Notes under the pieces: generated by a model | The model's database searches: none | What the model was told of the DNA's origin: nothing | Seen by the model: the letters and a program-made list of their open reading frames with translations, nothing else | Source of the DNA: an uncultured Planctomycetales bacterium | GTDB taxonomy: Bacteria; Planctomycetota; Planctomycetia; Pirellulales; S012-138 | Assembly (NCBI GenBank): GCA_937982665.1 | Contig: CALJLD010000095.1 | Span: 1-7,340 of the forward strand | Reading direction: 5' to 3' | Length of the DNA stretch: 7,340 bases | Translations under genes and position numbers: made by a program | Part shown: piece by piece, positions 1 through 6,426 of the stretch | Layout: the number at the start of each line of letters is the position of its first letter | Position numbering within the stretch: the stretch's first letter is position 1

Positions 1-1336
1 GCTTGGCCTCGTCAAGGTTCATGCCTTGCACGGGGATTTTGCCGACCGCCGGAAGGCTGATTGTGCCATCGGGAGCGACGATGGCTTCCCGAACCTGGCC
101 GCCGGTGCCGGCGCGACTGTCGACGGTGTTGATCACGTCGAGCAGTTTTGTATTCACCTGCAGCGGCGTGATTGTGATGTCCGGCTGGCGGTAGAATTCG
201 CGATAGAGTTCTTCCAGCCGTCGACGGAACTGTTCGACGGTTTGCCGAGTGGCGCGAACCTGCCCCAGCAACAATAGTGACACCGTGCCGTCAGGCTGAA
301 TGATCAACTCGCGATTGATCTTGGGCTCGCTGAGCGATTCGACGCGAATGGTGTCGCCGACGTTGAGTTCGTACGGCTTGGAAGTCTCTTCACGCGTGAT
401 GCGGAAGACGCAATCCAATACATCGTCCACGCGCAAGCGATAGTCACGAACGTGCGGCGTCCGCCCGGGATTGACGTAGGCACCTTGTCCGTACGGAGTT
501 GTTGGGCCAGTCCCCGCATTGGCGAAAGGCGCATACGAATGGTGCCCACCAAAGTGCTGTTGCGGAACAGGCTGTCGCGAGTACGTCCCTTGGCCCGAAG
601 CTGCTGGCGTGGGGAGCGCACCACCGGGTCCAGGAATGGTTTCTGTGCTGAATTGCGGTTGAGTTGGCATTGTGAGGTTTGGCTGACCTTGCGGCGCAGC
701 CTGACCTGCTTGACCGAAGCCTCCCACTGGCGCTGGGACGTTGGGGTAATCTCGAAGGGGATCGCCTGAGGGAATCTCAGGCGGGGCGAATTGAACGTTG
801 GGCGACGGCAATGCGTTCACCGAATTGTTTTGATCTTGCACATTATTGGCAAGGATCGATTGCTCATAGGGTGGTGCGCCAGCACTTCCAAAGGCGGGAC
901 CGTTTGACTGGGGAACTTGCGAATGCGCAACCTGTGTTTGAGGGCCGAACTGCCGATCTGCCACACGCGGATACTGCCCCGCGGCAAACCCTGGAGCTTG
1001 TTGCTGTTGCGGTGGCGTTTGAACTTGTGGGTTGTTGGCGGGCGCGTTTTGAGTTGCTGGGCCGTTGGCGACGGGAATGCCACCGATGGATTCAAACGGA
1101 ACGGCGGGAGTTCCTTGCGCGCGGTCCTTGGCGGCGGCATACTGCTCCAAGAAACGACGCGTGTTGGGAGCATCGCTCGTGCCTTGCCCTGCGGCATGCC
1201 AGCCAAACGTCGCCACGCCGGCAACAGCGACAATTCCAATCCATAGCCCTAGCACACGCGGTGACATCCGCCACGCGGACGCTTGGGCCTTGGCATCACT
1301 GGAAGTTGTTGACGTGTTGCGATTATTCGTTGTCAT
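1..1336 (-). CDS. Wza-type polysaccharide biosynthesis/export protein, N-terminal part (runs off the left edge)
   Basis: Partial gene; 445 codons are visible and the frame is open to position 1, so the C-terminus (expected SLBB domains) lies outside. The protein should form or feed the channel that exports polysaccharide across the envelope. Residues 1-27 are polar, 28-46 form one hydrophobic segment (core LWIGIVAVAGVATF), and about 75-295 are a low-complexity Gln/Pro/Asn/Gly-rich linker. A Poly_export (PF02563-like) domain follows at about 299-390, with YELNVGDTIRVESLSEP, the strand motif IIQPDGTVSLLLLGQV and a helix rich in Arg/Glu. A second PDGTISLPAVGKIPV element lies at 421-437. The start ATG has an AGGGAAG ribosome site 9 nt upstream (1346-1352). 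It follows the TPR lipoprotein gene by 66 bp, probably in one operon. Classical Wza is an outer-membrane lipoprotein; here a transmembrane anchor replaces the lipobox. Family call is secure; the transported polymer is unknown. Confidence -1.
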   Translation of the reverse strand, partial: MTTNNRNTSTTSSDAKAQASAWRMSPRVLGLWIGIVAVAGVATFGWHAAGQGTSDAPNTRRFLEQYAAAKDRAQGTPAVPFESIGGIPVANGPATQNAPANNPQVQTPPQQQQAPGFAAGQYPRVADRQFGPQTQVAHSQVPQSNGPAFGSAGAPPYEQSILANNVQDQNNSVNALPSPNVQFAPPEIPSGDPLRDYPNVPAPVGGFGQAGQAAPQGQPNLTMPTQPQFSTETIPGPGGALPTPAASGQGTYSRQPVPQQHFGGHHSYAPFANAGTGPTTPYGQGAYVNPGRTPHVRDYRLRVDDVLDCVFRITREETSKPYELNVGDTIRVESLSEPKINRELIIQPDGTVSLLLLGQVRATRQTVEQFRRRLEELYREFYRQPDITITPLQVNTKLLDVINTVDSRAGTGGQVREAIVAPDGTISLPAVGKIPVQGMNLDEAK

Positions 1337-1402
1337 CGCGTTCTGCTTCCCTGCATCGTCTCGATGATTGATTTCGGTCCTTCGCTGCGCCAATTCTTGG
1401 TC

Positions 1403-3010
1403 TTACTGGCCTTGCGGGGCACCGGTGAATGCCGCAGGCGGCAACCACTGGACGTTGTATTTTCCGGCTGACGGCGACAACCGCTGCGCCAATCGCTCGC
1501 TACGAGCGGTGGCCTCGCGAGCGAGACGCTCCTCGCCTAAATGGCTATGGACCACGGCCAGGTTGGACCACAATTCCGGGGCATCGGAAAGTTGTGTGGC
1601 GTGCTGCAACCAGCTTCTGGCCTCTTCGTATCTTGCGCTGGCGGCAAGTTGTACGGCCAGTTCATTCGCGGCTCGCCAGTTTCCGGCATCAACCGAAACA
1701 GCGGCCTGATGGAAGACGATGGACCTTGTGGCGGCATCGTCCAAGCGGTCCACACCTGATTCCACAAACGTGGCATTGAGCTTGCCCAAGCCGTACAGCG
1801 CGAGCGATGCCGGCTGCTGCGAACCACAAGCGAAAGCAAGTTGTTCTTGGGCGAATGTGTAGTATGCCCTGCTGCATTCAATGGCGGAGATGTCTTTCAG
1901 ATTGACGCCGGCATTGCGGACGACATCGGTCAGGTGCCCACTCACGACAGTCTTGATGTCAATTTCGTGCAGGAGCGTGGTGCCGCGCGGCGCGAAGTCG
2001 ACGGCCTCGTCCAGAGCGCGGAACGCGGCAGCCAATGCACGGCGATGTTGCGACGACTGTTCCGCGGCGTCCAAAGATTCGGCCACAACTTCCAGAGCGC
2101 GGATGAGTTCCTGACGTGCGGAATACGTCGCGCCTCGACCGGCCAGATCAAACGCGCGCTGGGTCAGTTCTTCCGTGCGTCGGGCGACAGCAGGCGGCAA
2201 CTGAACTGTGGATTGCTGACCGCGCGGGCGTTGTTCCCAAGCGGAATTCTGCCAAGGCAGGTCTTGCTGAGTGGTTTGCGGGTTTGCCGATTCCGTACCG
2301 GCTTGCGGATACCGCCGCGGCGTCATCGTTTCGGCCGCATTGTCTCCAGTGCTTCCGGTGTTCGCCTCTGGTGAATCCAGGTTGAGGTAAGGACCGTAGG
2401 TCTCCGGCGGTGGCGGCTCGCGCGAAGCGGTGTTTGAGTTGGAACTCGCGATGGAAGCCGAATTGGAAACTGTCGGTGTGTCGGAAGAATCGGATCTTGG
2501 CCACGGTGGAGGCGGCGAAAACAGAGCTGGCCCGCCGGCAGTGCTCACCGATGCGGAATTGTTGGCGGTATTTGTTCCGTTTTGGATTTGGGTTGGCGGA
2601 CCGTAAGTCGCGCTTTGGCTGCTTGAGTCGCTGGGATACAGCGATTCGGCCGGGCGGCCTGGAATGGCGCTGCGACGGAGATCTGCGTTCCACGCATCCG
2701 CAACATTCAGCTTTTGGCTGCCATGGCGGGGGAGTTCCGGTCCGGTATTCTGCCAAGAGAAATCCGCTGGCCGCACTTGCCCATCGAGCGTGGTTTCGCC
2801 TGGCACGGGGTGCAGATGATTCGCACCGGCAAACGGAGCTTTGCTTTCGTGAACCTCAGGCGCTGACGATTTGGGCGAGTTGCGGACATACTCGATCTTT
2901 TGAGCGCCATCGCCGGTTGCTTGTTCGGCATCGCCGCAACCACCGGCAACACCAATCACCAGCAGGCAGCACCAGGTTCTCGCGCTGACTTTCCGTAGTC
3001 TTGCCATCAT
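1403..3010 (-). CDS. Ser/Pro-rich probable lipoprotein with C-terminal TPR-like helical repeats
   Basis: 535 residues from the ATG at 3010; a second ATG follows at 3007. The N-terminus has a basic stretch (R4, R6, K7, R11), a hydrophobic core (CCLLVIGVAG) and a lipobox-like AGGC with Cys25, so export and lipidation are likely, although Ala at -3 is not ideal. Residues about 30-270 are disordered and rich in Ser, Pro, Asn and Thr, including PPPPWP and EPPPPETYGPY. Residues about 275-515 are helical; 440-510 look like TPR units (NWRAANELAVQLAASARYEE, then PELWSNLAVVHSHLGEERLA). The protein ends with a short YNVQWLPPAAF motif. The frame stays open up to 3301, but the extra 97 residues are Arg-rich and would bury the signal peptide, so I chose 3010; no strong ribosome site decides it. 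Position upstream of the export gene suggests an envelope scaffold role, by inference. I know no named family for the whole protein. Confidence -1.
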   Translation of the reverse strand: MMARLRKVSARTWCCLLVIGVAGGCGDAEQATGDGAQKIEYVRNSPKSSAPEVHESKAPFAGANHLHPVPGETTLDGQVRPADFSWQNTGPELPRHGSQKLNVADAWNADLRRSAIPGRPAESLYPSDSSSQSATYGPPTQIQNGTNTANNSASVSTAGGPALFSPPPPWPRSDSSDTPTVSNSASIASSNSNTASREPPPPETYGPYLNLDSPEANTGSTGDNAAETMTPRRYPQAGTESANPQTTQQDLPWQNSAWEQRPRGQQSTVQLPPAVARRTEELTQRAFDLAGRGATYSARQELIRALEVVAESLDAAEQSSQHRRALAAAFRALDEAVDFAPRGTTLLHEIDIKTVVSGHLTDVVRNAGVNLKDISAIECSRAYYTFAQEQLAFACGSQQPASLALYGLGKLNATFVESGVDRLDDAATRSIVFHQAAVSVDAGNWRAANELAVQLAASARYEEARSWLQHATQLSDAPELWSNLAVVHSHLGEERLAREATARSERLAQRLSPSAGKYNVQWLPPAAFTGAPQGQ

Positions 3011-3281
3011 TCCGTTCCGCCAAAGGCGTTTGCGCAGATTGAACAAACGTATGCGCGAAGCTTCTTCCCCATCGCGCGATTCCGCTGTATACACGTTCGT
3101 CTTGCTAAAGGCGGTGAAATAACGGAAACAGGCGCGGTCCGCACAACCGCGATTTTCCTCAGTTGGGCTGCGGCGTGCCGCGGAAGCTTCACGGATCATG
3201 TCGTCTGGCAGGCCGCTATGCCTTGCGGAGGTGGTCCAACTGTCAAGGTTTGCCAAATTGGGATAACCATCGGAAGCGTTT
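3011..3281. promoter_or_regulatory. Divergent intergenic region between the lipoprotein and ATP-grasp genes
   Basis: This 271-bp stretch must hold the promoters for both flanking genes, which point away from each other. No clear sigma-70 pair stands out. Weak -10-like candidates are GATAAC (3262-3267, plus strand) and TATACA on the minus strand near 3090. Two exact copies of the 8-bp palindrome GAAGCTTC lie at 3057-3064 and 3183-3190, and a CCAAATTGG palindrome lies at 3253-3261. The minus-strand frame is open through the region, but its product is Arg-rich and unconvincing as protein. The location is a sound inference; the individual sites are tentative. Confidence -1.
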
Positions 3282-4481
3282 GTGGCCGCAAGATCCAACA
3301 TGCATGGGCCCGGTCAAGAAAAGGCGGAGTTGCTGATTGTCGGCGCGAGCGCCCGAGCAGCGGCGCAATCAGCCATTGCCGCCGGATTCCAAGTGACCGC
3401 GATCGATCTTTTTGGTGATGCTGACTTGCGTTCCCTTTGTGAAGTTCGCGTCGCCCAAAGTTGGCCGGCGGACGTGCCGGAGCTAGCCGCCGAGTTAAGT
3501 CCGCGGTTGTGGATGTACACCGGCGCGCTGGAAAACCATCCGGATATCATTGCCACATTGAGTGAGCGCCATCATTTGTTGGGTTGCTCCGGCAGTTCCC
3601 TCGCAGCTGTCCGCGATCCGATTGCGCTGTATGAAGCGGCAACGCGCGAAGGCATTCTGATGCCAGAAACACGGCGGGCTTCGCCGGGTGCCTGTGGCGA
3701 GCTGATCGCCGGCCCCGAGAACTGGCTGCGCAAGCCGGTCCGTTCAGCTGGCGGATCGGGAATCTGTCGCTGGCCACATGGCGAAGCCGAAAGTTGCGCC
3801 GCGCGCGAAGAAGGTTCTGTTTTCCAGCGCGAAATTGTCGGCACTTCGTTCGGTGCGGTTTTTCTTTTCCAACAGAGTGGCTACGAACTTTGGGGCGTCA
3901 CGCAGCAATTGGTTGGTCTGCCCGAGCTTGGCGCGGCCGAGTTTCAATATTGCGGTTCGTTAGGGCCGGTTGAGCTGGCTGCGGAGATTTATGATCAGGT
4001 CCGAGGGATTGGTGATTTCCTCGCCCAGCGATATTCGTTCCGCGGTTTGATTGGTGTGGATTTCATTGTTTCCGATGGTCGGGTTTGGCTGCTTGAAGTT
4101 AACCCACGGTATACGGCTTCGGCGGAAGTGTTGGAGCGGGCAAGCGGCATCTCCGCTGTTGCGCAACACGCGGCTGTCTGTGAGGACGCGCCTTCGCGAA
4201 TTTCGCCTGTACTTGGAGAAGCATGTTATGCGAAGGGCATTTTGTTTGCGGACCAACGAGTCGAAATCTCCTCGCATTTGAGTGAACACTTGCTGGTTCT
4301 GGCAAAGCGAGATCGCACGCTGGCCGATATCCCAACGCCTGGCACAGCAATCGATCCGGGCCAGCCGATCCTGACGTTCTTCGTTGAGTGCGATGAGATC
4401 GACGGGTCAATAGAACTGTTGCGACAGCGTGCTGCGGAGTTGCGGGCCTTGGTAAATGACGGCGGCGAGGCGTTTAGATAG
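3282..4481 (+). CDS. ATP-grasp carboligase-like protein (COG2232 / Orf17-like)
   Basis: 399 residues. ATP-grasp enzymes join a carboxylate to an amine or thiol through an acyl-phosphate intermediate. An N-terminal Rossmann-like half begins at residues 17-48 (LLIVGASARAAAQS, then AIDLFGDAD). The ATP-binding part includes LRKPVRSAGGSGI at 149-161 with Lys151, an acidic QREIVG at 182-187, GLIGVDFIV at 255-263, and the typical metal-binding LEVNPRY at 271-277 (Glu272, Asn274). The GASARAAA and DLFGDAD pattern resembles COG2232, whose member Orf17 belongs to the tetrahydromethanopterin C1 gene set of methylotrophs and planctomycetes; a role in that cofactor's synthesis is therefore possible. No other C1 gene is in the window, so substrate is unproven. 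The GTG start at 3282 has GGAAG 5 nt upstream (3272-3276); an ATG at 3300, six codons on, is the alternative but lacks a good ribosome site. It stands alone on its transcript or nearly so. Confidence -1.
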   Translation: MAARSNMHGPGQEKAELLIVGASARAAAQSAIAAGFQVTAIDLFGDADLRSLCEVRVAQSWPADVPELAAELSPRLWMYTGALENHPDIIATLSERHHLLGCSGSSLAAVRDPIALYEAATREGILMPETRRASPGACGELIAGPENWLRKPVRSAGGSGICRWPHGEAESCAAREEGSVFQREIVGTSFGAVFLFQQSGYELWGVTQQLVGLPELGAAEFQYCGSLGPVELAAEIYDQVRGIGDFLAQRYSFRGLIGVDFIVSDGRVWLLEVNPRYTASAEVLERASGISAVAQHAAVCEDAPSRISPVLGEACYAKGILFADQRVEISSHLSEHLLVLAKRDRTLADIPTPGTAIDPGQPILTFFVECDEIDGSIELLRQRAAELRALVNDGGEAFR

Positions 4482-4623
4482 CCGGTTTCATTTAGCGCAT
4501 TCCACGACTATCCTGTGCTTTTGTCGATATTTATCAGCTTTTCAGTATTTTTGGTTGTATTTATTTAGCTATTACGCTAATTATATTTGGGTCGTGGTTA
4601 CTTCACTTATCCAGGAGCCTGCA
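4482..4623 (+). promoter_or_regulatory. AT-rich promoter/operator region of the ABM-like/arsR operon
   Basis: This 142-bp gap is far more AT-rich than the genes around it: bases 4521-4590 contain only 18 G or C in 70 (about 26%). It contains an inverted repeat TTAGC-TATTAC-GCTAA at 4565-4580, directly followed by a -10-like TTATAT at 4581-4586; TTGTAT at 4555-4560 is a possible but badly spaced (20 bp) -35 box. ArsR-family repressors usually bind AT-rich inverted repeats overlapping their own promoter, so this is a candidate autoregulatory operator. The ribosome site AGGAG at 4613-4617 serves the gene starting at 4624. Confidence -1.
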
Positions 4624-4941
4624 ATGACTCAACCTGCGAAACCCGTTCATGTCATGTGCCGCTATCGCATCAAGCCCGGTCAGGCCGAAGCTTTTGAAGA
4701 GATTCTCACGCGGCACTGGGGAACTCTCCACGGTTTGGGGCTCACGACGGACGAGCCGGCCCGACTCTGGCGCGGCGATGACAAGGCCGGCAATGTGGCC
4801 TATTTCGAGTCGTTCTCTTGGAAGACGGGCGACTCCTCGCAAACAGCCCACGAAACGCCAGGCGTGATGCAACTTTGGGAGCCGATGGGCGCACTCTGCG
4901 AAGACATGGAGTTTTGGGATGTCAAAACCGTCAACGGATAG
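4624..4941 (+). CDS. Small dimeric alpha/beta-barrel (ABM-like) protein
   Basis: 105 residues, start fixed by AGGAG (4613-4617) six bases before the ATG; longer upstream frames run through the AT-rich gap and are not credible. The order is a strand (PVHVMCRYRI, 7-16), a helix (KPGQAEAFEEILTRHW, 17-32), strands around LARLW/NVAYFESFSW (46-66), then a helix containing AHETPGVMQLWEPMGAL (75-91) and a final strand MEFWDV (95-100). This is the layout of the ferredoxin-like antibiotic-biosynthesis-monooxygenase / stress-response barrel superfamily; the ETP-x5-WEPMGAL-x4-MEF pattern recalls a widespread uncharacterised subgroup. It is probably cytoplasmic and dimeric. No cofactor or substrate can be named. 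The gene overlaps the ArsR gene by 23 nt, so the two are co-transcribed and likely translationally coupled, making this protein the probable target or partner of that regulator. Confidence -1.
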   Translation: MTQPAKPVHVMCRYRIKPGQAEAFEEILTRHWGTLHGLGLTTDEPARLWRGDDKAGNVAYFESFSWKTGDSSQTAHETPGVMQLWEPMGALCEDMEFWDVKTVNG

Positions 4942-5485
4942 CGCGAACAAAAGCGCCGGGCCGGTGAATAGCCAGGAATTGGATCGCGTGTTCAATGCGC
5001 TCTCGCACGCTATGCGGCGGCAGATTCTCGTCGTGTTGTTTGCCAGAGGCGGCGTGATGACCGCCGGCGAGATTGCTGACCGCTTCAAGTGTGCATGGCC
5101 GACAACGACCAGGCATCTTGGTGTGCTGGAGCAGGCCGGCGTGTTGGCTGTGGACAAGCAGGGGCGCAACCGGGTTTATTCGCTTTCGCCGCAACTGGCG
5201 CTGCGGTCCGCGGACTGGATCTACTCTTGGGCGGCAGTTGCAGTTGAGCAACACGCCGACAAGTCGGCCCAGTGGAAAGCCCTTTCGTACGCGAACATGC
5301 GGAACGCCATTCCGCCCGATGCAAACGATGCCGCCGATAAATCGAAGCTGACGCGCAAGACAACAAATCTTGGCCAGCCGAAAGGTCAGCGAAAGTCGAC
5401 CGCTAAGAAGCAAGCGCGCAAGAAGTCCGGCAAGCGCGCGCCCGCGGAAAAAAACACAACCAAAAGAAAGCGCAGCAAGCAGTAG
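4919..5485 (+). CDS. ArsR-family winged-helix repressor with Lys-rich C-terminal tail
   Basis: 188 residues. Residues 20-104 form the ArsR winged helix: FNALSHAMRRQILVVLF (25-41), the helix-turn-helix MTAGEIADRFKCAWPTTTRHLGVLEQAGVL (two overlapping blocks, 47-76), and a wing DKQGRNRVYSLS (79-90). The metal-sensing ELCVCDL motif of classical ArsR is absent and Cys58 is the only cysteine, so a metal sensor is unlikely; it resembles the SdpR-like subgroup often paired with small enzyme or barrel genes. Residues 141-188 are a disordered basic tail with 20 Lys/Arg in 48 positions (for example KSTAKKQARKKSGKRAP), like histone-H1 or AlgP tails, which is unusual for this family. The ATG has GGAG seven bases upstream (4908-4911), inside the preceding gene, which it overlaps by 23 nt. 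It probably represses its own operon from the AT-rich region upstream. The stop codon directly abuts that of the convergent gene. Confidence -1.
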   Translation: MSKPSTDSANKSAGPVNSQELDRVFNALSHAMRRQILVVLFARGGVMTAGEIADRFKCAWPTTTRHLGVLEQAGVLAVDKQGRNRVYSLSPQLALRSADWIYSWAAVAVEQHADKSAQWKALSYANMRNAIPPDANDAADKSKLTRKTTNLGQPKGQRKSTAKKQARKKSGKRAPAEKNTTKRKRSKQ

Positions 5486-6112
5486 TTATTCGTCAGCGGG
5501 CGGCGGAATCTTTTCCAGGATCTTCAGCGTTCGTTGAGCAATCCGTTTGCGTTTGGCTTTCCAATTGGAGCCGGCCGTCTTTCGAGCTCGATCGGTGAGC
5601 CAGGCGCATTCGGGATGTTCACCCAAGCCTTGCTGTTCCGCATTCAGCCAGGCCTTGGCGAATTGCCGCAGCGTGGGGGCTTTCCCTGCGGTCCAGAGAT
5701 CCCGCAGCAATAGCCGGGCGACGGCGCCATCACGAAACTTGCCGCCGGTGAGTTGTTGCAACTGCGCTAGGAGCGCGGCATTCTTCTTGTTGTACCAACC
5801 GTAGTAGAGGCGGTCAGACGCGGTGAATTCTTCTGGCGGATCGCAATCGAGCTTGACAATGCTGGCGGCAAAACACGTCGGCGGAAGAATCGCACCGGTT
5901 TTCAAGTAATGGCGAATGCGATCCAGGACGACGGCCTTGCGGTCTGTGTCGCGAGTTTTCTTCTGCCGGCCGGACGTTGTTTGTACGTGGATGGTATAAG
6001 GGATGCCGTGGCGATCGCAGAAGCCGCGGAACTCCGCGATGTTGAGATAGTTCAGGTCATCAAACAAGGCAAGCTGCTGGGCAGGGCCGAGATGTTTGAC
6101 GAGCGACGTCAT
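5486..6112 (-). CDS. Conserved-looking hypothetical protein with SAP/HeH-like N-terminal domain
   Basis: 208 residues, no signal peptide or membrane segment, so cytoplasmic. Residues 17-73 read as a helix-extension-helix resembling SAP/HeH domains: DDLNYLNIAEFRGFCDRHGI, then a DTDRKAVVLDRIRHYLKTG ending. Such domains often bind nucleic acids. A middle part (97-140) has FTASDRLYYGWYNKKNAALL and LTGGKFRDGAVARLLLRDLW. The C-terminus (about 176-200) is basic, with RKTAGSNWKAKRKRIAQRT. I recognise the pattern from unnamed bacterial proteins but cannot assign a function. The ATG is preceded by GGAA, five bases off, lying in a TTCCA-AT-TGGAA type palindrome (6117-6128). The gene starts just 35 bp past the hairpin that ends the rRNA operon, in the same direction, and its stop codon touches that of the convergent ArsR gene. 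Confidence -1.
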   Translation of the reverse strand: MTSLVKHLGPAQQLALFDDLNYLNIAEFRGFCDRHGIPYTIHVQTTSGRQKKTRDTDRKAVVLDRIRHYLKTGAILPPTCFAASIVKLDCDPPEEFTASDRLYYGWYNKKNAALLAQLQQLTGGKFRDGAVARLLLRDLWTAGKAPTLRQFAKAWLNAEQQGLGEHPECAWLTDRARKTAGSNWKAKRKRIAQRTLKILEKIPPPADE

Positions 6113-6116
6113 ACGA

Positions 6117-6128
6117 TTCCAAATGGAA
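6117..6128 (-). promoter_or_regulatory. Palindrome covering the ribosome site of the SAP-like gene
   Basis: A perfect 12-bp palindrome, TTCCA then two bases then TGGAA on the plus strand. Read on the minus strand, its second arm holds the GGAA ribosome site four to eight bases before the ATG at 6112. In the mRNA, UUCC could pair with GGAA and hide the site, or the DNA could bind a dimeric regulator. Either role is speculative. Confidence -1.
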
Positions 6129-6147
6129 CGAGGGCATGCAACAACGC

Positions 6148-6185
6148 AAAAAGCCTGCCAGCCCCAAAGGGCAAGCAGGCTTTTT
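6148..6185 (-). terminator. Intrinsic terminator of the 23S-5S rRNA operon
   Basis: An exact 11-bp inverted repeat: AAAAAGCCTGC at 6148-6158 and GCAGGCTTTTT at 6175-6185, with a 16-nt loop that can itself pair (GCCC 6161-6164 with GGGC 6169-6172). Read on the minus strand it gives a GC-rich stem followed by a run of U, 8 bp beyond the 5S 3' end. Because both ends carry A/T runs it could also work in the plus direction, though no plus-strand gene ends here. Confidence -1.
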
Positions 6186-6192
6186 GAAAATA

Positions 6193-6301
6193 ACCCGGCA
6201 ACACCTACTCTCGCACTTGCAGTACTACCATCGGCTCTGGAAGCTTAACGGCCGTGTTCGAAAAGGGAACGGGTGTGGCCTTCCAGATATGGTCACCGGA
6301 A
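6193..6301 (-). rRNA. rrf: 5S ribosomal RNA
   Basis: On the minus strand the sequence carries the conserved 5S blocks: CCCGTTCCC near the start, CGAACACGGCCGTTAAGC in the middle, CCGATGGTAGTACTG and GCGAGAGTAGG towards the 3' end. Terminal helix I is visible: 6292-6300 pairs with 6194-6202 including two G-U type pairs, which fixes the ends to within one or two bases. The resulting length, about 109 nt, is short; planctomycete 5S RNAs are known to be about 109-111 nt. It lies downstream of 23S with a 125-bp spacer and upstream of the hairpin terminator. Confidence -1.
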
Positions 6302-6382
6302 AGCGGGCCGCAGGCGGCGAAGCCTGCGACACGCGTTTAAGTTGGTTGTGGTTCTTGTGGCTGCAAGCAGCCAAAATCCAAT

Positions 6383-6426
6383 CACGTGATTCGTTCTCTC
6401 ATATTGAGTGAGAGCGCTGAATCAAC

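Noticed and set aside
430..1110. Possible tandem DNA repeat in the Gln/Pro-rich linker
   Set aside because: Composition is biased but there is no regular period or repeated DNA unit.
679..1371. A 230-codon plus-strand open frame, with other frames between 452 and 1371
   Set aside because: They lie opposite the export gene, whose minus-strand frame has clear domain matches; their products are rich in Arg, Trp and His with no recognisable fold.
1841..2988. Plus-strand frames of 177 and 192 codons inside the lipoprotein gene
   Set aside because: Antisense shadows of a GC-rich gene; no ribosome sites or motifs.
3011..3301. 97-codon N-terminal extension of the TPR lipoprotein frame
   Set aside because: It is Arg-rich, has no recognisable domain, and would place the signal peptide and lipobox internally; it also overlaps the ATP-grasp start.
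4603..5413. Minus-strand frames of 188 and 160 codons opposite the ABM-like and ArsR genes
   Set aside because: The plus-strand products match known folds with proper ribosome sites; the antisense products do not.
6302..6426. Possible tRNA in the 23S-5S spacer
   Set aside because: No cloverleaf, TTCGA loop or acceptor pairing could be found; only simple hairpins.
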